From Hymenolepis diminuta (taxonomy: Eukaryota > Platyhelminthes > Cestoda > Cyclophyllidea > Hymenolepididae), in contig CAADRB010000015.1 of NCBI GenBank assembly GCA_900708905.1, forward strand, positions 2,065,820 to 2,129,819: a stretch of DNA of 64,000 nucleotides, in the 5' to 3' direction. A program made the translations under genes and the position numbers. How positions within the stretch are numbered: the stretch's first letter is position 1; every line of letters starts with the position of its first letter. Under the pieces are notes generated by a model. The model made no database searches and had not been told where the DNA came from. It was given only the letters and a program-made list of their open reading frames with translations. Of this stretch, positions 10,397 through 22,526 are shown piece by piece.

Positions 10397-12365
10397 TTAA
10401 TCTCAATTCAAGATGGTATTATAAGCATGGTTCTAGAAACTCATCTGTTTATTAGTAGGGCTAGTGCACATACGATTTGGACAGGCGGATGCATAGCCAT
10501 ATCTAAGGGGAAAGCTCATCGACTTCGCTCACTTTTCTCAGTGGATGTAATATTGCTACGTTGTCAGAAATATATATGAATACCATACTTGAATGACTAT
10601 CTATTCGATGTACCAGTGTGATAATCAATTGCATCGAGACCTTCCCTAAGGATATATTGAAGAAAGAGGATAAAGTTAACTAAAACCAAATGCAGGAAAG
10701 CTGAATGACCTAAACATGGTGTTAAGAGTCGGATATTTTCGTTGCACTTGGGGGGAAGCTCGCAAACTTCATCTCTCATGCACTGGATAATCGATTATTG
10801 AAGTCCCACGCTCAAACCTGGATATGCAAGGCCACATGTGGAGAAACCGCTGTGTGAGGTATAAGTCTCCTCTCTCCTCTTCTTTAAGTCTGAGTGGCGG
10901 TAGCTTTAATAAAGGGCTATTGAGAAGCTATAAGGCAGTGGTAGCAGCGACCAAAGTATCCGGGACTGGGAGAATGGGGATAAACTTGACTGAGGGACAA
11001 GTGGGTGATTGAGGACGAGAAATCCAGGGAAAAAACAAATTACTAATCAACAAGGAGATATCTCTCATTAGCTGATGGATCGTAAATGCTATCTGTGACT
11101 GTCATTTTTCGAATCTGTAGATTAGTCAGCTGCAGTCAAGTGTGAAATTTGTCAGGTTCACCAATTCATAATTAAGGTCTGCACAACTTGAAGAATGACT
11201 TCGTTCAGTTGTGTTAAGAGCTGACGACAGATTTGATTATTCCCCCAAAGTGTTTTCCTATTTTATATGGTGACCTTGCATAATTTTCAAACAAAAATAT
11301 GTGAAATCAACTAAATAAACTATATAGAACCACTATTACTTAAAAGATTATCTGAACCATCGTCCGAAGTTAATAAGAAAAGGTTACCAAATGTAAGTTA
11401 ATAAACGGGTGAATGTGCAGGAAATCAAATGTTGCATCTTATCAGAGAAGGCAAGACAGAACAAATGGGCGGATTGTGTAGCGTAAATTGCTCCTCCATT
11501 GGGTTGGTGAGGTTGCTACCCTGGTCCATTTCCAATTCCTCACAATCAACGTGCTTGGTTGTTTACAAGATCCTAATTTTCGCACAAATTTGAAATCATA
11601 GATTCAAATCACCGAAGCTAGCTCAAGTTAATTGTTAAGCGTTTGATTAATTTGAGTCGGTTTGCTCTCCTCTAAACCTGCTAATATTGGCATCGCAAAT
11701 TATTACTTGAAGAAAACGTTTCCATTGGTTCCTATTGACAACAGACGTAGGCAAGCCTCTCATAAAAGACCCTCCCTCTTCCTTTTAACCTTTTCTACCA
11801 GGATGTAAATCATATTGCTCTAAATTATTTACTTTCGTGATAAAAATTTGCTGAAGCTGTATTATTTCGAATGAAAAGGTTCCCACATTTCGAAGAATTG
11901 AAAAACAAAGATACATCACAAAATGTTGGCGCGATAGAGAACTCTTCTATTTTTCTGCACGTGATTGAAATTTTATGCAAAAGGCTAAGAGACTGGACTA
12001 GCCCCAAATAAGCTACTGCAGCCAATTCATGATTAAATCCGGCAAAGTTTAATTATGCAGCCTCGAGCGACTTTCACTCGACTCTCAGGTAGTAGAGACA
12101 TCGTCATGATAACGTGACGGCAGGACTTCGATTCTCCTTCCACTTAACCACGCGAGAGTAGTAAGTATTTTGCCAAGTAAATACCCTCTTCACATTTAGG
12201 TGTCCCATCAGAGATAAATAGAACATTTTTCGTCAATATTCATAGGCCAGCATTTAATGTAAAATATTTCAGTGATACCTAAAAGCACTTTTATCGTTTA
12301 TTTAAATGCAAATTGTTTCATGATTCATAGGAAAAATGCATGATAGATTAATAATATGCAGGAAA
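10397..12365. other. Gene-free stretch
   Basis: No recognisable gene, RNA or structured repeat was found. The short ORFs present have no protein-like features. Confidence 0.5.
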
Positions 12366-12728
12366 TTGTGAGGACTAACAACGGTTTTAGAGCAGAACAC
12401 CAAGAGCTTACTAGGCCAAAATGTGTTGATCAAACCACAATAAGGATTCCAACAGTAAGAGAGAGATGGGGGGCAAAGGCGATGAGAGGGAAGTGCGGGG
12501 TAAGATAACTGGCCAATGTTGTGTAGAGAGCAGAGGTACTTTAAAAGGTAACGGGAGAGTTATAGAAGAGAGGAGAATCGTTAAACTCATTTAGACATGA
12601 CAGATAGGGGTTCGAGTCATAGGAGCATAAAGACGTCACTGCGGCTTCGTGGACGAAGAATCGAAGTATTGCCGTAGAGAATGCGAATGAAGAGTAATTT
12701 GGAAATACAAAGAGTCGTCCGTCAAATA
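12366..12728 (+). repeat. LTR-like repeat, copy 4
   Basis: It begins TGTGAGGACTAAC and includes the shared block at 12617-12716. It is diverged from the other copies and has no adjacent coding remnant, so it is probably an old solo LTR. The strand is nominal. Confidence 0.55.
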
Positions 12729-13726
12729 CACTCTATCCCCATCCGTTTTCAAAGAAAGTAGCCCGTTTGCCATTTATTCGATTTAATTTCCCTTATAACC
12801 CAACTTAATTATTTAGGAGCTTAATTAACAATTTCAGAATTGGTCTTTTTCTGAATGTAACACTTAAAATATTCACAAGTGACATATTTCTGCACTTTAA
12901 ATTTCCTCGGAATGATCTCGTCATTTATCCAGACATTAGTTAGCACCAATCTATCTATTACAAGCGCTCTTCTGAAGTCTCACTTACTAACTGTTTCAGT
13001 TCAGAAATCAATGAACCTTTTAACCTTTGTTTCTGTTAATCTGCATCTGCGATCATTTAATTACGGTACCCGTTGGTGAGTAATGCAGTAATTTTAAATA
13101 TTTTACCGAATTCGTCTCACCTTCATTCCAATGCATAATTGGAGCCATGCATGCTTATATTTGGGATCTAACCACGTGGCAATAGGAAAGTTCAGTCAAA
13201 ATAAAGCGGAAACAATATAAGCAAGGAATTGGGAATCTGGTAGAACACGCCCCTCTTCAGCCCCAGAGTCATCAACTTACCTGCGTTCTCACCGCTATCT
13301 TTATAATGAAAAGTCCGGATGACATGAATTCATACGATTTCTCAACCACCCACTCCACATTAATTATGCAGCACCCATCTACGAAGCAAGGGACCTTACA
13401 AGTTAAATGATCAACTTTAAGTTCTCGGTGATACACTCACAACTCCCCCCTTGTCTTACCTCCATTTGCGAAGAGTCAACGACTCCTAGGTCCCCAGAAC
13501 CATCCATTCAACCCAGACTGGTTTTTTTTCACATGATCGACAGACTTGCACTTCAAATCTCCCGCAGGTCACCTGCACAACTCTCTAATCACACCACACC
13601 GCCCCATCAGCCATTATTCTCCAAATTGGAATAGGAATAGACATTCCAACCCAATTACTTCCCATTTATTACAATAACCCTTGTTTCCGGTCATAGAAAG
13701 TCAGGGAATATCTTTAAGTGTAGATA
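12729..13726. other. Gene-free stretch
   Basis: Nothing recognisable. Two ORFs of 66 and 75 codons (12879-13079, 13407-13634) have no domain features. Confidence 0.45.
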
Positions 13727-13732
13727 TTTATT
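13727..13732 (-). terminator. Poly(A) signal overlapping stop codon
   Basis: AATAAA on the minus strand contains the TAA that ends the last short block of the micro-exon-like candidate. Confidence 0.3.
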
Positions 13733-14805
13733 CACACCAAATAGGCACATCGACAGCAGCGGGGCATTGGCGTACCTACAACACAAAAAGAGCGTTAATT
13801 AAGTGCACAACATATCAGGCCTATCATTATGATCTTTCATGAAATCAAGCCATGCTCAAACGTCATCATTTGCTCACCTTAAATCCTGTCTTAAGGCAAC
13901 CTTCCCTCGGCAACGCAAATCCTAGAGATCAGACAGATCCTGTCAATTTATTTTACAAGTTCAGGCCTGTTGAGCTTGACCACTCATGTATTCACGGAGG
14001 TAAATTATCATCATCTAACTTACGCACTTATATTCCTACATGAAAATAAATAAAAACTAAACACTGAAAGGCCACACTTTAAATGATAAATAATAACAAT
14101 ACATTAGATAGGAATTAATATCATTTGAACTACCATGCGCCTGATATTCAGGCACAAACGATGGCAAATGTTTTAATTTAGCGTTGTTACGAAACCAATT
14201 TGCAACCAAATCCGTCAGATATCAACGCAAGAAGAGAATGAAAATTCAACCAACCTCATGAAACCTGCGAGGATGCCTCAAGGGCATATCGATCCACCTA
14301 AATACGAAATACAATCATATAGTGCCCAGCGAGTTTGTCAGGCCTATCATTATGAACTTTCATGGTTCAAGTCATGCTCCAATTTCATCGTTTACTCACC
14401 CCTCAACATGTGGGTTTAATCATCCTCCGTAGAAAAGGCCTGAAAAGTAAACAGTTGTCAAGAATCACCCAAAATCAGTCCTGTTGAGCTTGACCATTCA
14501 TGTAGTCATGTTCATCGGTTATCATCACTAGGCTTACCATGATCCAGTGGTTCCCCTACAAAAGAGACAATAACAGCATGAAGAAACAAATTACGGAGGA
14601 AAACAGCTGCACAGGTATCATCTTAGCCGCTATGCATTTGACTAATCAAGCACAAACGATGTCAAATGTTTCAATTTAGAGTTATTGCGAAGCGGATCCG
14701 CAGCCAAATCCACCAGATGCCAACGCAAACTCATACAAACACCATTATGCTTACCTCTGCTACGTTAACAGTGCGACGCAGGCGCCTCACTCGTGAAATT
14801 ACCAT
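13728..14805 (-). CDS. Candidate gene of very short exons (micro-exon-like)
   Basis: On the minus strand a series of short blocks is bounded by splice-site motifs: 14755-14805 (51 nt, begins ATG), 14538-14555 (18 nt), 14400-14439 (40 nt), 14265-14297 (33 nt), 14024-14035 (12 nt), 13878-13921 (44 nt) and 13728-13775 (48 nt, ends TAA). Acceptors end TTGCAG, TTGTAG, TTTCAG, TTTAG, ATGTAG, TCTAG and TTGTAG. Donors are GTAAGC, GTAAGC, GTGAGT, GTTTCA (weak), GTAAGT and GTGAGC. The 51, 18, 33, 12 and 48 nt blocks are all multiples of three and join into one open frame of 53 residues. The 40 and 44 nt blocks break the frame, and including the 40 nt block gives a stop. An AATAAA overlaps the stop codon. 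A possible upstream exon ends at a GTAAGC donor at 15401. No function is assigned, and no signal peptide is seen because the 5' end is unknown. Expression is unproven. Confidence 0.35.
13800..14750 (-). repeat. Tandem pair of diverged ~0.5 kb modules
   Basis: Bases around 13815-13880, 13935-14030 and 14141-14240 recur in the same order at 14335-14400, 14455-14545 and 14645-14740. Each module carries one splice-bounded block in corresponding positions, so the duplication includes both putative exons and introns. Confidence 0.75.
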
Positions 14806-14941
14806 CTGCAAGAAGAAAGAGTTCTTAAACACATATCAGATACTATCTAGCAAATTGTTGTCTTCAGAATTCAAGAAGCAAAGTCATGCATCACGTGCAC
14901 CAACCCACCTCAGCCCAAAGTTAAAAGCACGAGCCGCCTAA

Positions 14942-16154
14942 TCGTTCGTATGAACAAAATAACTTAGAAACATGCAAAATATTTATTTGGTATTTAAAAC
15001 TAAATCCAGCGTTTATTTATTTTTTCCTTCGTAGATCCTCTCAAATACCTCTCGTTTAATTTAGATCGATAGGATTTTGTGAGATTATACGAATTTGTTG
15101 AATGAGCGATTCCAGAAAATATTAAATGTGCAAATGGCCAGGAAGTAATTTTTATAACTATAAAAAAGTAAATAAACTTTTGTATTTCACTGATTCCGTC
15201 TCTATTCCCATTGACACATGTTATTCTAGTGAACGGTTAACATCTTTGCATACTGACTCTTTTGTGAAAGATATTCGCTCTTGACAACCTAGGATTTTAG
15301 GAAATTAAAGCAAAAACCGCAATGCATTGTAAGCTTTTAAATAAAAAATAATTTGTACAGCTCTCAATGATAGAGTTCATAGAAATCCTGAACTGGCTTA
15401 CCTGGTTATTATTAACTAATGCTGTGCCCAAATCGATGCCGCCGATATTCAGAAGTGAAGACCATGTTTAAATATGAACTGAAATTGCGTAGCACCATAC
15501 TTCATCCTCATCTAAACATTTAATTTTATCGAGTACATTGTCCAGTTGTTCATTATAATAAAAATACACTTCAATTGTTGTTTAAATGGAATATAATGCA
15601 TTCGAGTATGGATAGGGGTTTCCTCTTATGAATATTTGTGGTTCATTACTCAACCACTCATATAATTTCAATGAGATAAGGCGAATTTTCCTGATTCAAT
15701 CATTAGGAAAATAATGCAATCAATTGAAAGTTTGGATCTTATGTGATTCTCAGTGCTTCCCACATATAGCGCCCCTCCCAAATCTACCTTTAGACTTTGA
15801 AGAAGGCATGAGTGATTTCTTATTCAAATAATAACTTGAATTGACCTCACCCACTTGTCTCTATTTTTAGCTCTATTTGAGAGATAACAGAAGGAGTGTC
15901 AATAGATAGAGATATGTAGAATCACTTGCCACTTAATCTAATTTAATGTGAATTAAATCATATTAAATTAATTTCAAATATTAGGAAGTCATCTGGAGGA
16001 AAATTTTCATTCGATGTCAGTCAGCTAATATTGTCAAGCGAAGTTCGATGTGATGTATATATATTATATTCAGGGGGAGTTGACTTGTAAAGATAAATAT
16101 CGGGTCTTCACTATCTCTATGGTCATTTGTGATTTATACTCTAACACCAAAGTG
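14942..16154. other. AT-rich stretch, possible upstream exon
   Basis: Mostly uninformative. On the minus strand a segment from about 15466 down to 15402 is open and ends with CCAG before a GTAAGC donor, in the phase needed by the short-exon candidate downstream, but it has no ATG in that frame. Confidence 0.3.
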
Positions 16155-16452
16155 TTATAGCCAATAGATGTCTATGAATATCTGGCGATTGGAAATGATT
16201 GATTGGCGATAAGATCTCCACTACAATGTCCACAGGCGGTCCCGCTGTGTGTTTGCGTGTTTGCACATAGATACCTAAACATGTGTTTATCATCACGCAG
16301 AGACACCGACGACGTGACATGACTGACCTCTAACGAAGAAATGTTTTGTGACCTAACTTACTTAGGTAACCTAATTTACTTATGAATAAATTGGGGTGGC
16401 TTGCCCGCCTCCTCTGAACTGATCCGGCGTATGAGTGGCTTGACTTATTCCA
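16155..16452 (+). repeat. ~0.3 kb interspersed repeat, copy A
   Basis: It is shared with 21611-21891 (same strand) and 18869-19010 (inverted). It runs from ATAGCCA to GACTTATTCCA. No coding content or terminal inverted repeats are clear, so it may be a SINE-like or MITE-like unit. Confidence 0.8.
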
Positions 16453-18366
16453 CTTATATTTAAGAAAATGCGCAGATTGGACTAATTTAATTAGCAACTG
16501 CACAATAATGATAATATAAATTGCAAATACGGCTGCGAATTGTGGTTATGTGTGTTTCTCTCTGTCCCATATTGCTTTGGACGTACTAATGTTATCATAT
16601 ATTTGCACAATCTTCCCGAATTTCCATCTAAAAAAATCAGCACACACCTAGTTACACTCACACATTTACGCATTACAACATCTAGGATTTCATAGTATAC
16701 AATTTCTCAAAAGAACTTAAAAGGAAATAAATCTAGTCAACAAAATAGCCGATTGTCAAGTATTAAATCAGATAAATGACGAGGCTCGTGGAATTGTTGC
16801 TGCAAATTATACTGATAAAAATTCCGATATGTCGGCACCAAGGTATTCACGAGAACTCTCTGATGATTATGTGAACTGCTAAATATAGGAGGAAAAGCAA
16901 TCGACATTTGAAGTTTTTATATCAGGTGATCGATCAAGGAGTCTCACCTATTTTCAATAATTTTCTACGTAACAGATACCCTATAGGTGGTTGCATATGT
17001 GGGCAAGTTTAAATGAAAATTGAGTGGGCATATAATTAGTAATGCAACACTCTTTGGAGGTGCTTAATCTACGAAGTGGAGTACGAATGAATGTAGACAG
17101 AAGGTATGACAATGAGGTAATAAGGCGAACCTAAGACGTGATCATACCAGAACATAAATGGCGAATTTGATAGAAGTGGAATGCATTGAACTGCATAGCA
17201 TAGAGATTCTAACTGTTAGCTAGGTAATGCTTGGCCACTTTCGTATTCTGCATTAAAGCGAAATGTGTTTGTGCGAGCATCGTTGTTCATTTCTTTCTCA
17301 TGGCTCTTCAGAACGTGTATGCCCAATGTTCTTCGCATTCCTAAATGCGCACATGAATACATATTTTCGACTTGATCAAATTGATTTTGCTTTGAATACC
17401 ATTATTTCACAATTGCCGTCACTTGTTTATATTTTACTGCGTACTCGAAACGATTAATTTTAACACTGTTAAGGAAAGGATCTTGAGCTCAGCAAAGTGA
17501 TTTGAACTTTCAGCTTGAATAACGAAATTATTGTACAGAAAAAAATCAAATTAAATTTGAAAAAGCAAACCGTAAAAGTCCGAATTCGCGACTCGTAAAT
17601 ACTAGTCACCACAGGGGCTTTCAGTGGGAAATTGGCCTTTGAAACGAAAGGAGACCTAAACTAAGACATTCAAAGTGACCGTACACGTCTGCCAAGGCGG
17701 AGATCACGAGACCAAAGCCCATCAATACTTCTGGTCAACGAGGGAGGCGGTAGAACGCGAATTTCCTGTAAGAGTGGCTCTGAGATGCTTGCTGTCTACT
17801 TAAGTCAGGTACTGTGGAGACTTGGGAAGTGTAACGATAGGGGTTGAAATATACAAGGCAGATCCGAGATAAGCTCTATGAATTATTTAGCTAACCTTGA
17901 GGAGTAGACGGAATAAATAAATGAAATCTGTCAAAATGAGAGTTAAACAGTCTTCAAGAGGTTGCCATGATGACCATTCGCTTAGGAAGTAATACTGATC
18001 AAATGGAGTATTTCCCTCTTTTCCATCAATTTAGCATAATGGAATATTTTTAATCAATCCTAGCAATAAACGGTGGTGGTCATTAGTACTTACCAAAATT
18101 GAATTCTTTCAGCTCTGTTATCCAAGCTTGTGAGACTGCTTTCTGCTCACAATGGTTGGACTCGATGCCTTCTAGAACAGTCCTCCCTCCCACACAGCTG
18201 TATGCTTGTGTGGATGACCTAAATCTCCGACGCAGACATTAGTCGAGTGTGATGACAATTGCAAATGACTTCACCCAGAAACAGCGATCAAATGTGTGTG
18301 CGTTCAGTAAAAGCCTAAATCGAAGTCTTATGGCCGCCCTTGTTCATTATCGAACATCAAGCACAA
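16453..18366. other. Gene-free stretch
   Basis: No gene or RNA recognised. ORFs at 16491-16673 and 17263-17457 have no protein-like pattern. Confidence 0.45.
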
Positions 18367-18492
18367 ATGAACGGCTTGTATAAATGTGAAGTTCTATGTG
18401 TGAATTCACGGTGTGACTTTGCAAATGAAAGTGAGGTGCGAAGGCACTGGCGGATCGATCACCACAAACTCCAAGATGATCTATACGCATAA
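18367..18492 (+). CDS. Small Cys/His-rich ORF, zinc-finger-like
   Basis: This 41-codon ORF (M to TAA) stays open about 50 nt upstream of the ATG. It encodes Cys11-x4-Cys16-x10-His27-x4-His32, close to a C2H2 finger although the Cys-His spacing is two shorter than usual. It is rich in charged residues and ends LQDDLYA. It may be a remnant of a transposon-encoded zinc finger or an exon of an unknown gene. No flanking splice sites were confirmed, and chance cannot be excluded. Confidence 0.25.
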   Translation: MNGLYKCEVLCVNSRCDFANESEVRRHWRIDHHKLQDDLYA

Positions 18493-18868
18493 CCATAACT
18501 TACGATTATCATAAGGTAATCAGTTGGGCACAGAGTTGCTCTAGCAGACATGCCTATGAAGAGGAAGATGATAAAGAGGAGGGATAAGTGTGAGGGAACT
18601 CCAACTTGATGAAAAAGCAGTCGATCTGATGACTCTAGAGCTCAGATGAAGTAGGATTCTCCTAATTTCCTGACTCCTACAACTACTATCTAAATGTAGA
18701 CATGTCCCCTCCTTACTGCATTTTCAATCCCTATGTATTTGATGTTCCTTATGATCGGGGGTTGTCAAGCTTTTAAACCCCACCATGGGAACTAAATAAA
18801 TTCCTATATTGCCTCCATTGATTTTGAAGTAACGTTAAGCCAACCGGGGCCACATCGGCTGAGTAGAA

Positions 18869-19010
18869 TGAATAAGTCAAGCCACCCCAATTTATTCATA
18901 AGTAAATTAGGTTACCTAAGTAAGTTAGGTCNATTGTAGTGGAGATCTTATCGCCAATCAATCATTTCCAATCGCCAGGTGTTCATTGACATCTGCTGGC
19001 TATAGCACAT
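18869..19010 (-). repeat. ~0.3 kb repeat, copy C, internally shortened
   Basis: It is the reverse complement of copy A, but 122 bases corresponding to 16228-16349 are missing and replaced by one N at 18932. The remainder adjoining the N matches copy A almost perfectly. Confidence 0.85.
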
Positions 19011-20468
19011 TTGTAATAACCTTGATTTGTGAAGACCAGTAATGTAACAGCTAACTTCTAATTCACTTTGATTCATTTCAAATTTCAAGCATTTCTGTAC
19101 GTGTTGTGGGGACTTAATCGAAATCCAGGTTGTGAATTACCGAAAGCCACTACTTTTTCTCCTGCTCTATCATTCGGTATCAATGATCACCTCAAATCGG
19201 CTTATAATAATCCATCCATAGTTTTGAGAACTTTATTATCTCAGTCAGATTTGTCAAGTTCTCGAAGTTGTCTTAGAGGTGAATGCATGTAATGCGTATC
19301 AGGATTGATTATAAACAGTTTGGTTTGGCGGAGAGATTTACGAGTCAATAGTCGGTACAAAAGAATGTTTGGATAGTACACTACGCCCGCATGCTGGTCA
19401 GAATGTGCAAGTTGACTTGTGGCGAAAAAGAGCAAACTCGTAGACGGCACGCTGAAAAATGGGATTGGTCTCAAATTGATTTTAGAATCTAGTTAAAATG
19501 TTAAAGCGCTTTAATGACGCCTTCTAAATACAGAAAGAAATGGAAAGTGTTGTTGGTTGGACAAACCTTTGGACCAGTTTTATTCCCTTGCACAGAGCGA
19601 AAGAAAACTAAACTAACATTTGTTTTCCCTTATATTTGGGTTTGACCTGCTTCTCTTTTAACTACTGCAATTACATTTTCGATCTAATTGACAGTTATCA
19701 ACAATATTATTTCTGATTGTATCGATACCGTTAGTTACACTTTTTGAATTTCATACTTTCGATTTGTGAAGAAAATAGTGTAAATTGCTTTGTCTGAATG
19801 AAGAGAAGTAACACAATCGGCAGTTCTCTCAAAAGTATTTTAATTTTACTGATAGTATCAAAATCCCATTTGACATAAAGGATACATGGCTTTCAGCATC
19901 GGCTTTACCTGGTGAAGAGTTCAACAACGGTTCTTAGCCCAAATATGGAAGCTCAGGCTATGATTAATGTTGAAGGCATGTTTCTCTAATTATTAAAATT
20001 TCTTGTTCATCTCATTTACATTGGAATCTGTATGGACCGCCAGAAAGCGCCGGTCAGAGCATTAATTATCTTCAAATTTTGATACCCAGCATAGGAGTTG
20101 TTAGTCGTTGGTGAAATCTAGAATTTGCAGATTTTTAAGCATATTTCAACTTCTCAAATCAGAGAGGGGGAACCTGAACATTCATCTCAATTTTAATCGC
20201 ACAAAAATTTTTTTCAAATAGTCCCCTCCCTATAATTGTCAATTTATGCCTAAAACGTGTAAATGTAATGTGGTTGTATATGTATGTGTGTAGGTGTTAC
20301 AAAGAAGAACATAATATTTTCCTCCAAAATAATTCTCCTATATAAGAATCATCATTTTTCTCTTTTTAACATGGTGGCATAATGTCTTGTCCTGATATAT
20401 TGAAGTTTTGTCGGTTTGTATTTGTAACCAGTGCAATTACTTAAGAATTCTAAATGTCAGTTAGCTAA
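19011..20468. other. Gene-free stretch
   Basis: AT-rich. Two small ORFs (19068-19292 plus, 19241-19474 minus) lack recognisable features. Confidence 0.4.
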
Positions 20469-20826
20469 CTAGAAGTCCACATTATATCAAATGACGACGC
20501 CCTTGAACAATGCAGTTTTGAAATCCCAGATCTCTTCGGCCTTGAGAAGCATTTTGACTCAGATGAATTTCTCCAAATCGACAAAGGATTCCGAAGACTA
20601 CGTGAAAAATGTAGACATGTTACGTTAAAATCCCTATTATAGGTAAAAGTTTTGCAACGCGGTATGCCCGATACCGTGATATTTATGGAAACAGCATTGC
20701 AATTCTGCCTCATGTCATTCGAAATATCATGCTGCTTCACAAATTCAGCAGAAGCAACTACCACATATGCTGGGTCTATGTTCAGCCGATGGATCCCATT
20801 GATCTAACTTATGAAAAGAACGATTA
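20469..20826 (+). CDS. Unrecognised two-exon coding stretch (partial)
   Basis: Bases from 20469 are open and protein-like, rich in Asp, Glu, Phe and Leu, with segments such as SFEIPDLFGLEKHFDSDEF. The frame reaches a TAG at 20640. If GTGAAA near 20602 is used as donor and the TTATAG ending at 20642 as acceptor, a 41 bp intron is removed. The frame then continues through 20643-20826 with segments such as ARYRDIYGNSIAILPHVIRN and WVYVQPMDPIDLTYEKND, ending at a strong GTAAGT donor. Very short introns are known in flatworms. I could not assign a family or find the flanking exons. It may be part of a real gene, a processed fragment or a pseudogene. A 100-codon antisense ORF overlaps and looks less protein-like. 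Confidence 0.35.
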
Positions 20827-20829
20827 GTA

Positions 20830-21610
20830 AGTTTGATGAGTGCTTGTTGTGATCTGCCCTTCTCTGTAGGATACCGTAATCGACTCTTAGATTCCCTAAG
20901 ACATTGCACTAGCTACAAACACAATCCGACAACACTACAATACAAAACGACCCAAGCCACTATATCAACACAAGACGCACGTATTCGTATCAATAGGTCG
21001 ATTTATATTATGCGCTATTTACAACCGTAATGCAAACAAATTCGTTCGAATAAAAGGAAATTAAAAGAAGCAGGAATTAAAATGTGGAAAATAAAAAATC
21101 TTACATGTAAGAATTATTTTGGGAAAAATATTATTTTCTTATATGTAACAGTACTCAATAGTACTTACCTTTGACCTAGCTATCTGAAAACCATTAAAAA
21201 TTTTCTGGCAAACCGGCTCTAAACATTAGAGACGTGGGAGTCCAAGCGAAAATTCGAAAACTTAACTCTGAACTCAATGGCTCTAGTCGGTCTTCAAAGG
21301 GCCAATATCTCAAGTTTAGTCCCAGGTGTGTCAGGTCTTGTTACAGCAAACTGAAACTCTTATCGATTACGTATCAACTATCTATCCGAAAAATAAATTT
21401 TGCAGCTCTAATGGAAACCAAAACTGCTGAAATATCAAAATTGAAGTACTCCCTACTTTTTTTGTCTACAATTTTGGATATAAAAACAACGCCATATCAA
21501 TCGTTGATGTCACATTTCTCATCAACGATTTTCGGCCTCAAGTTCACGAATTCAATACTATTCCCAGTAGGTTAGCTACAATCATAATTAATGTTGGCAA
21601 TATATCTCCT
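20830..21610. other. Region with one unassigned ORF
   Basis: A 113-codon ORF (21234-21575) is present but has low-complexity, AT-driven composition and no motif. A TTTGCAG acceptor-like site lies inside it near 21400. No gene is claimed. Confidence 0.35.
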
Positions 21611-21891
21611 ATAGCCAGCAGATGTCTATGAACACCTGGCGATTGGAAATGAGTGACTATGGATAAGACCTACTAAAGTATCCACAGGCGGTCATCCTGT
21701 GTGTTCGTGTGTTTGCACATAGATAACTTAACAGATGTCTACCATCATGCCAAAGCACTGACGGCGAGACATGAGCGACGTCTAACGAAGAAATGTTTTG
21801 TAAATAAACCTGATTTACTTATGAATAAATTGGGGTGGCTTGCCTGCCACCTCCGAACTGATCTGGCAAAATTAGTGGCTTGACATATTCC
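21611..21891 (+). repeat. ~0.3 kb interspersed repeat, copy B
   Basis: It is more diverged from copy A than copy C is, but full length in layout. It ends about 30 bases before a LINE endonuclease remnant, so the repeat could belong to the same element or just be a neighbour. Confidence 0.75.
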
Positions 21892-21921
21892 AAACATTCG
21901 ATCGACGTGGTCCTGATAGAC

Positions 21922-22215
21922 CGTAAGGCTATTTCAATGTCCCTGGGTATTATTGGCTATTATGCGCGAACAGATTGATCTCCTAACCTACTAGATAAAG
22001 AACCATTGTATAGGCAACTAAATTCCGTATTGAGAGACACGAAGTGTAAATGTGAAAATATCATTATTACGGGAGATTTTAACTGCCAGAATGCTCATGT
22101 ACATCATATGAATGTAGTAGGCCGGATTACAGAATCAGTTAAAATTACAGAAAGTGGAATGTGTCTGTTAAGCTTTTGTGAAAGAAACAATATTTATGGT
22201 GTAAATTTTTTCCAT
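21922..22215 (+). pseudogene. LINE ORF2 endonuclease remnant
   Basis: The frame encodes the middle of an APE-type endonuclease: SLGIIGYYAR (matching the IxGVYAPT strand), an in-frame TGA at 21976-21978, then LYRQLNSVLRD, IIITGDFNCQN with the catalytic Asp/Asn of the GDFN motif, and LLSFCERNNIYGVNFF. Neither the N-terminal Asn/Glu motifs nor the downstream SDH motif and reverse transcriptase are present. The fragment is about 98 codons of a domain normally about 220 residues long. The family within non-LTR elements cannot be fixed from this piece. Confidence 0.85.
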
Positions 22216-22526
22216 AAAAAAAAATAAAGTATGACAAACAAAACACCAACCGAGGACACGCTAAGATGCTTTCAATTTCAATCTTGCTTTACGAAAAAAT
22301 CTACTCACATTTCTTGATATTCGGGCACACAGAGAAGGAGATGTAAACTCTTATAATTGTCTGGCTACACCATATCTCAGAGTTGAAACTACATCCAAAA
22401 AAATTAACCTGTTAATTCCGCTTCTCTTAATGCATCTATTATTCTATCAAATTAAACGGTTATGATTGGTCCAAAATGAACATTGGCCAAACAATGCCAA
22501 ACGTGCAACTGTTATTGGCATGGTGG

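Noticed and set aside
12080..12175. tRNA-like motifs on either strand
   Set aside because: A-box- and B-box-like pieces are too close together and no acceptor stem forms.
20465..20764. 99-codon minus ORF
   Set aside because: It overlaps the plus-strand coding candidate, which has better composition and splice sites.
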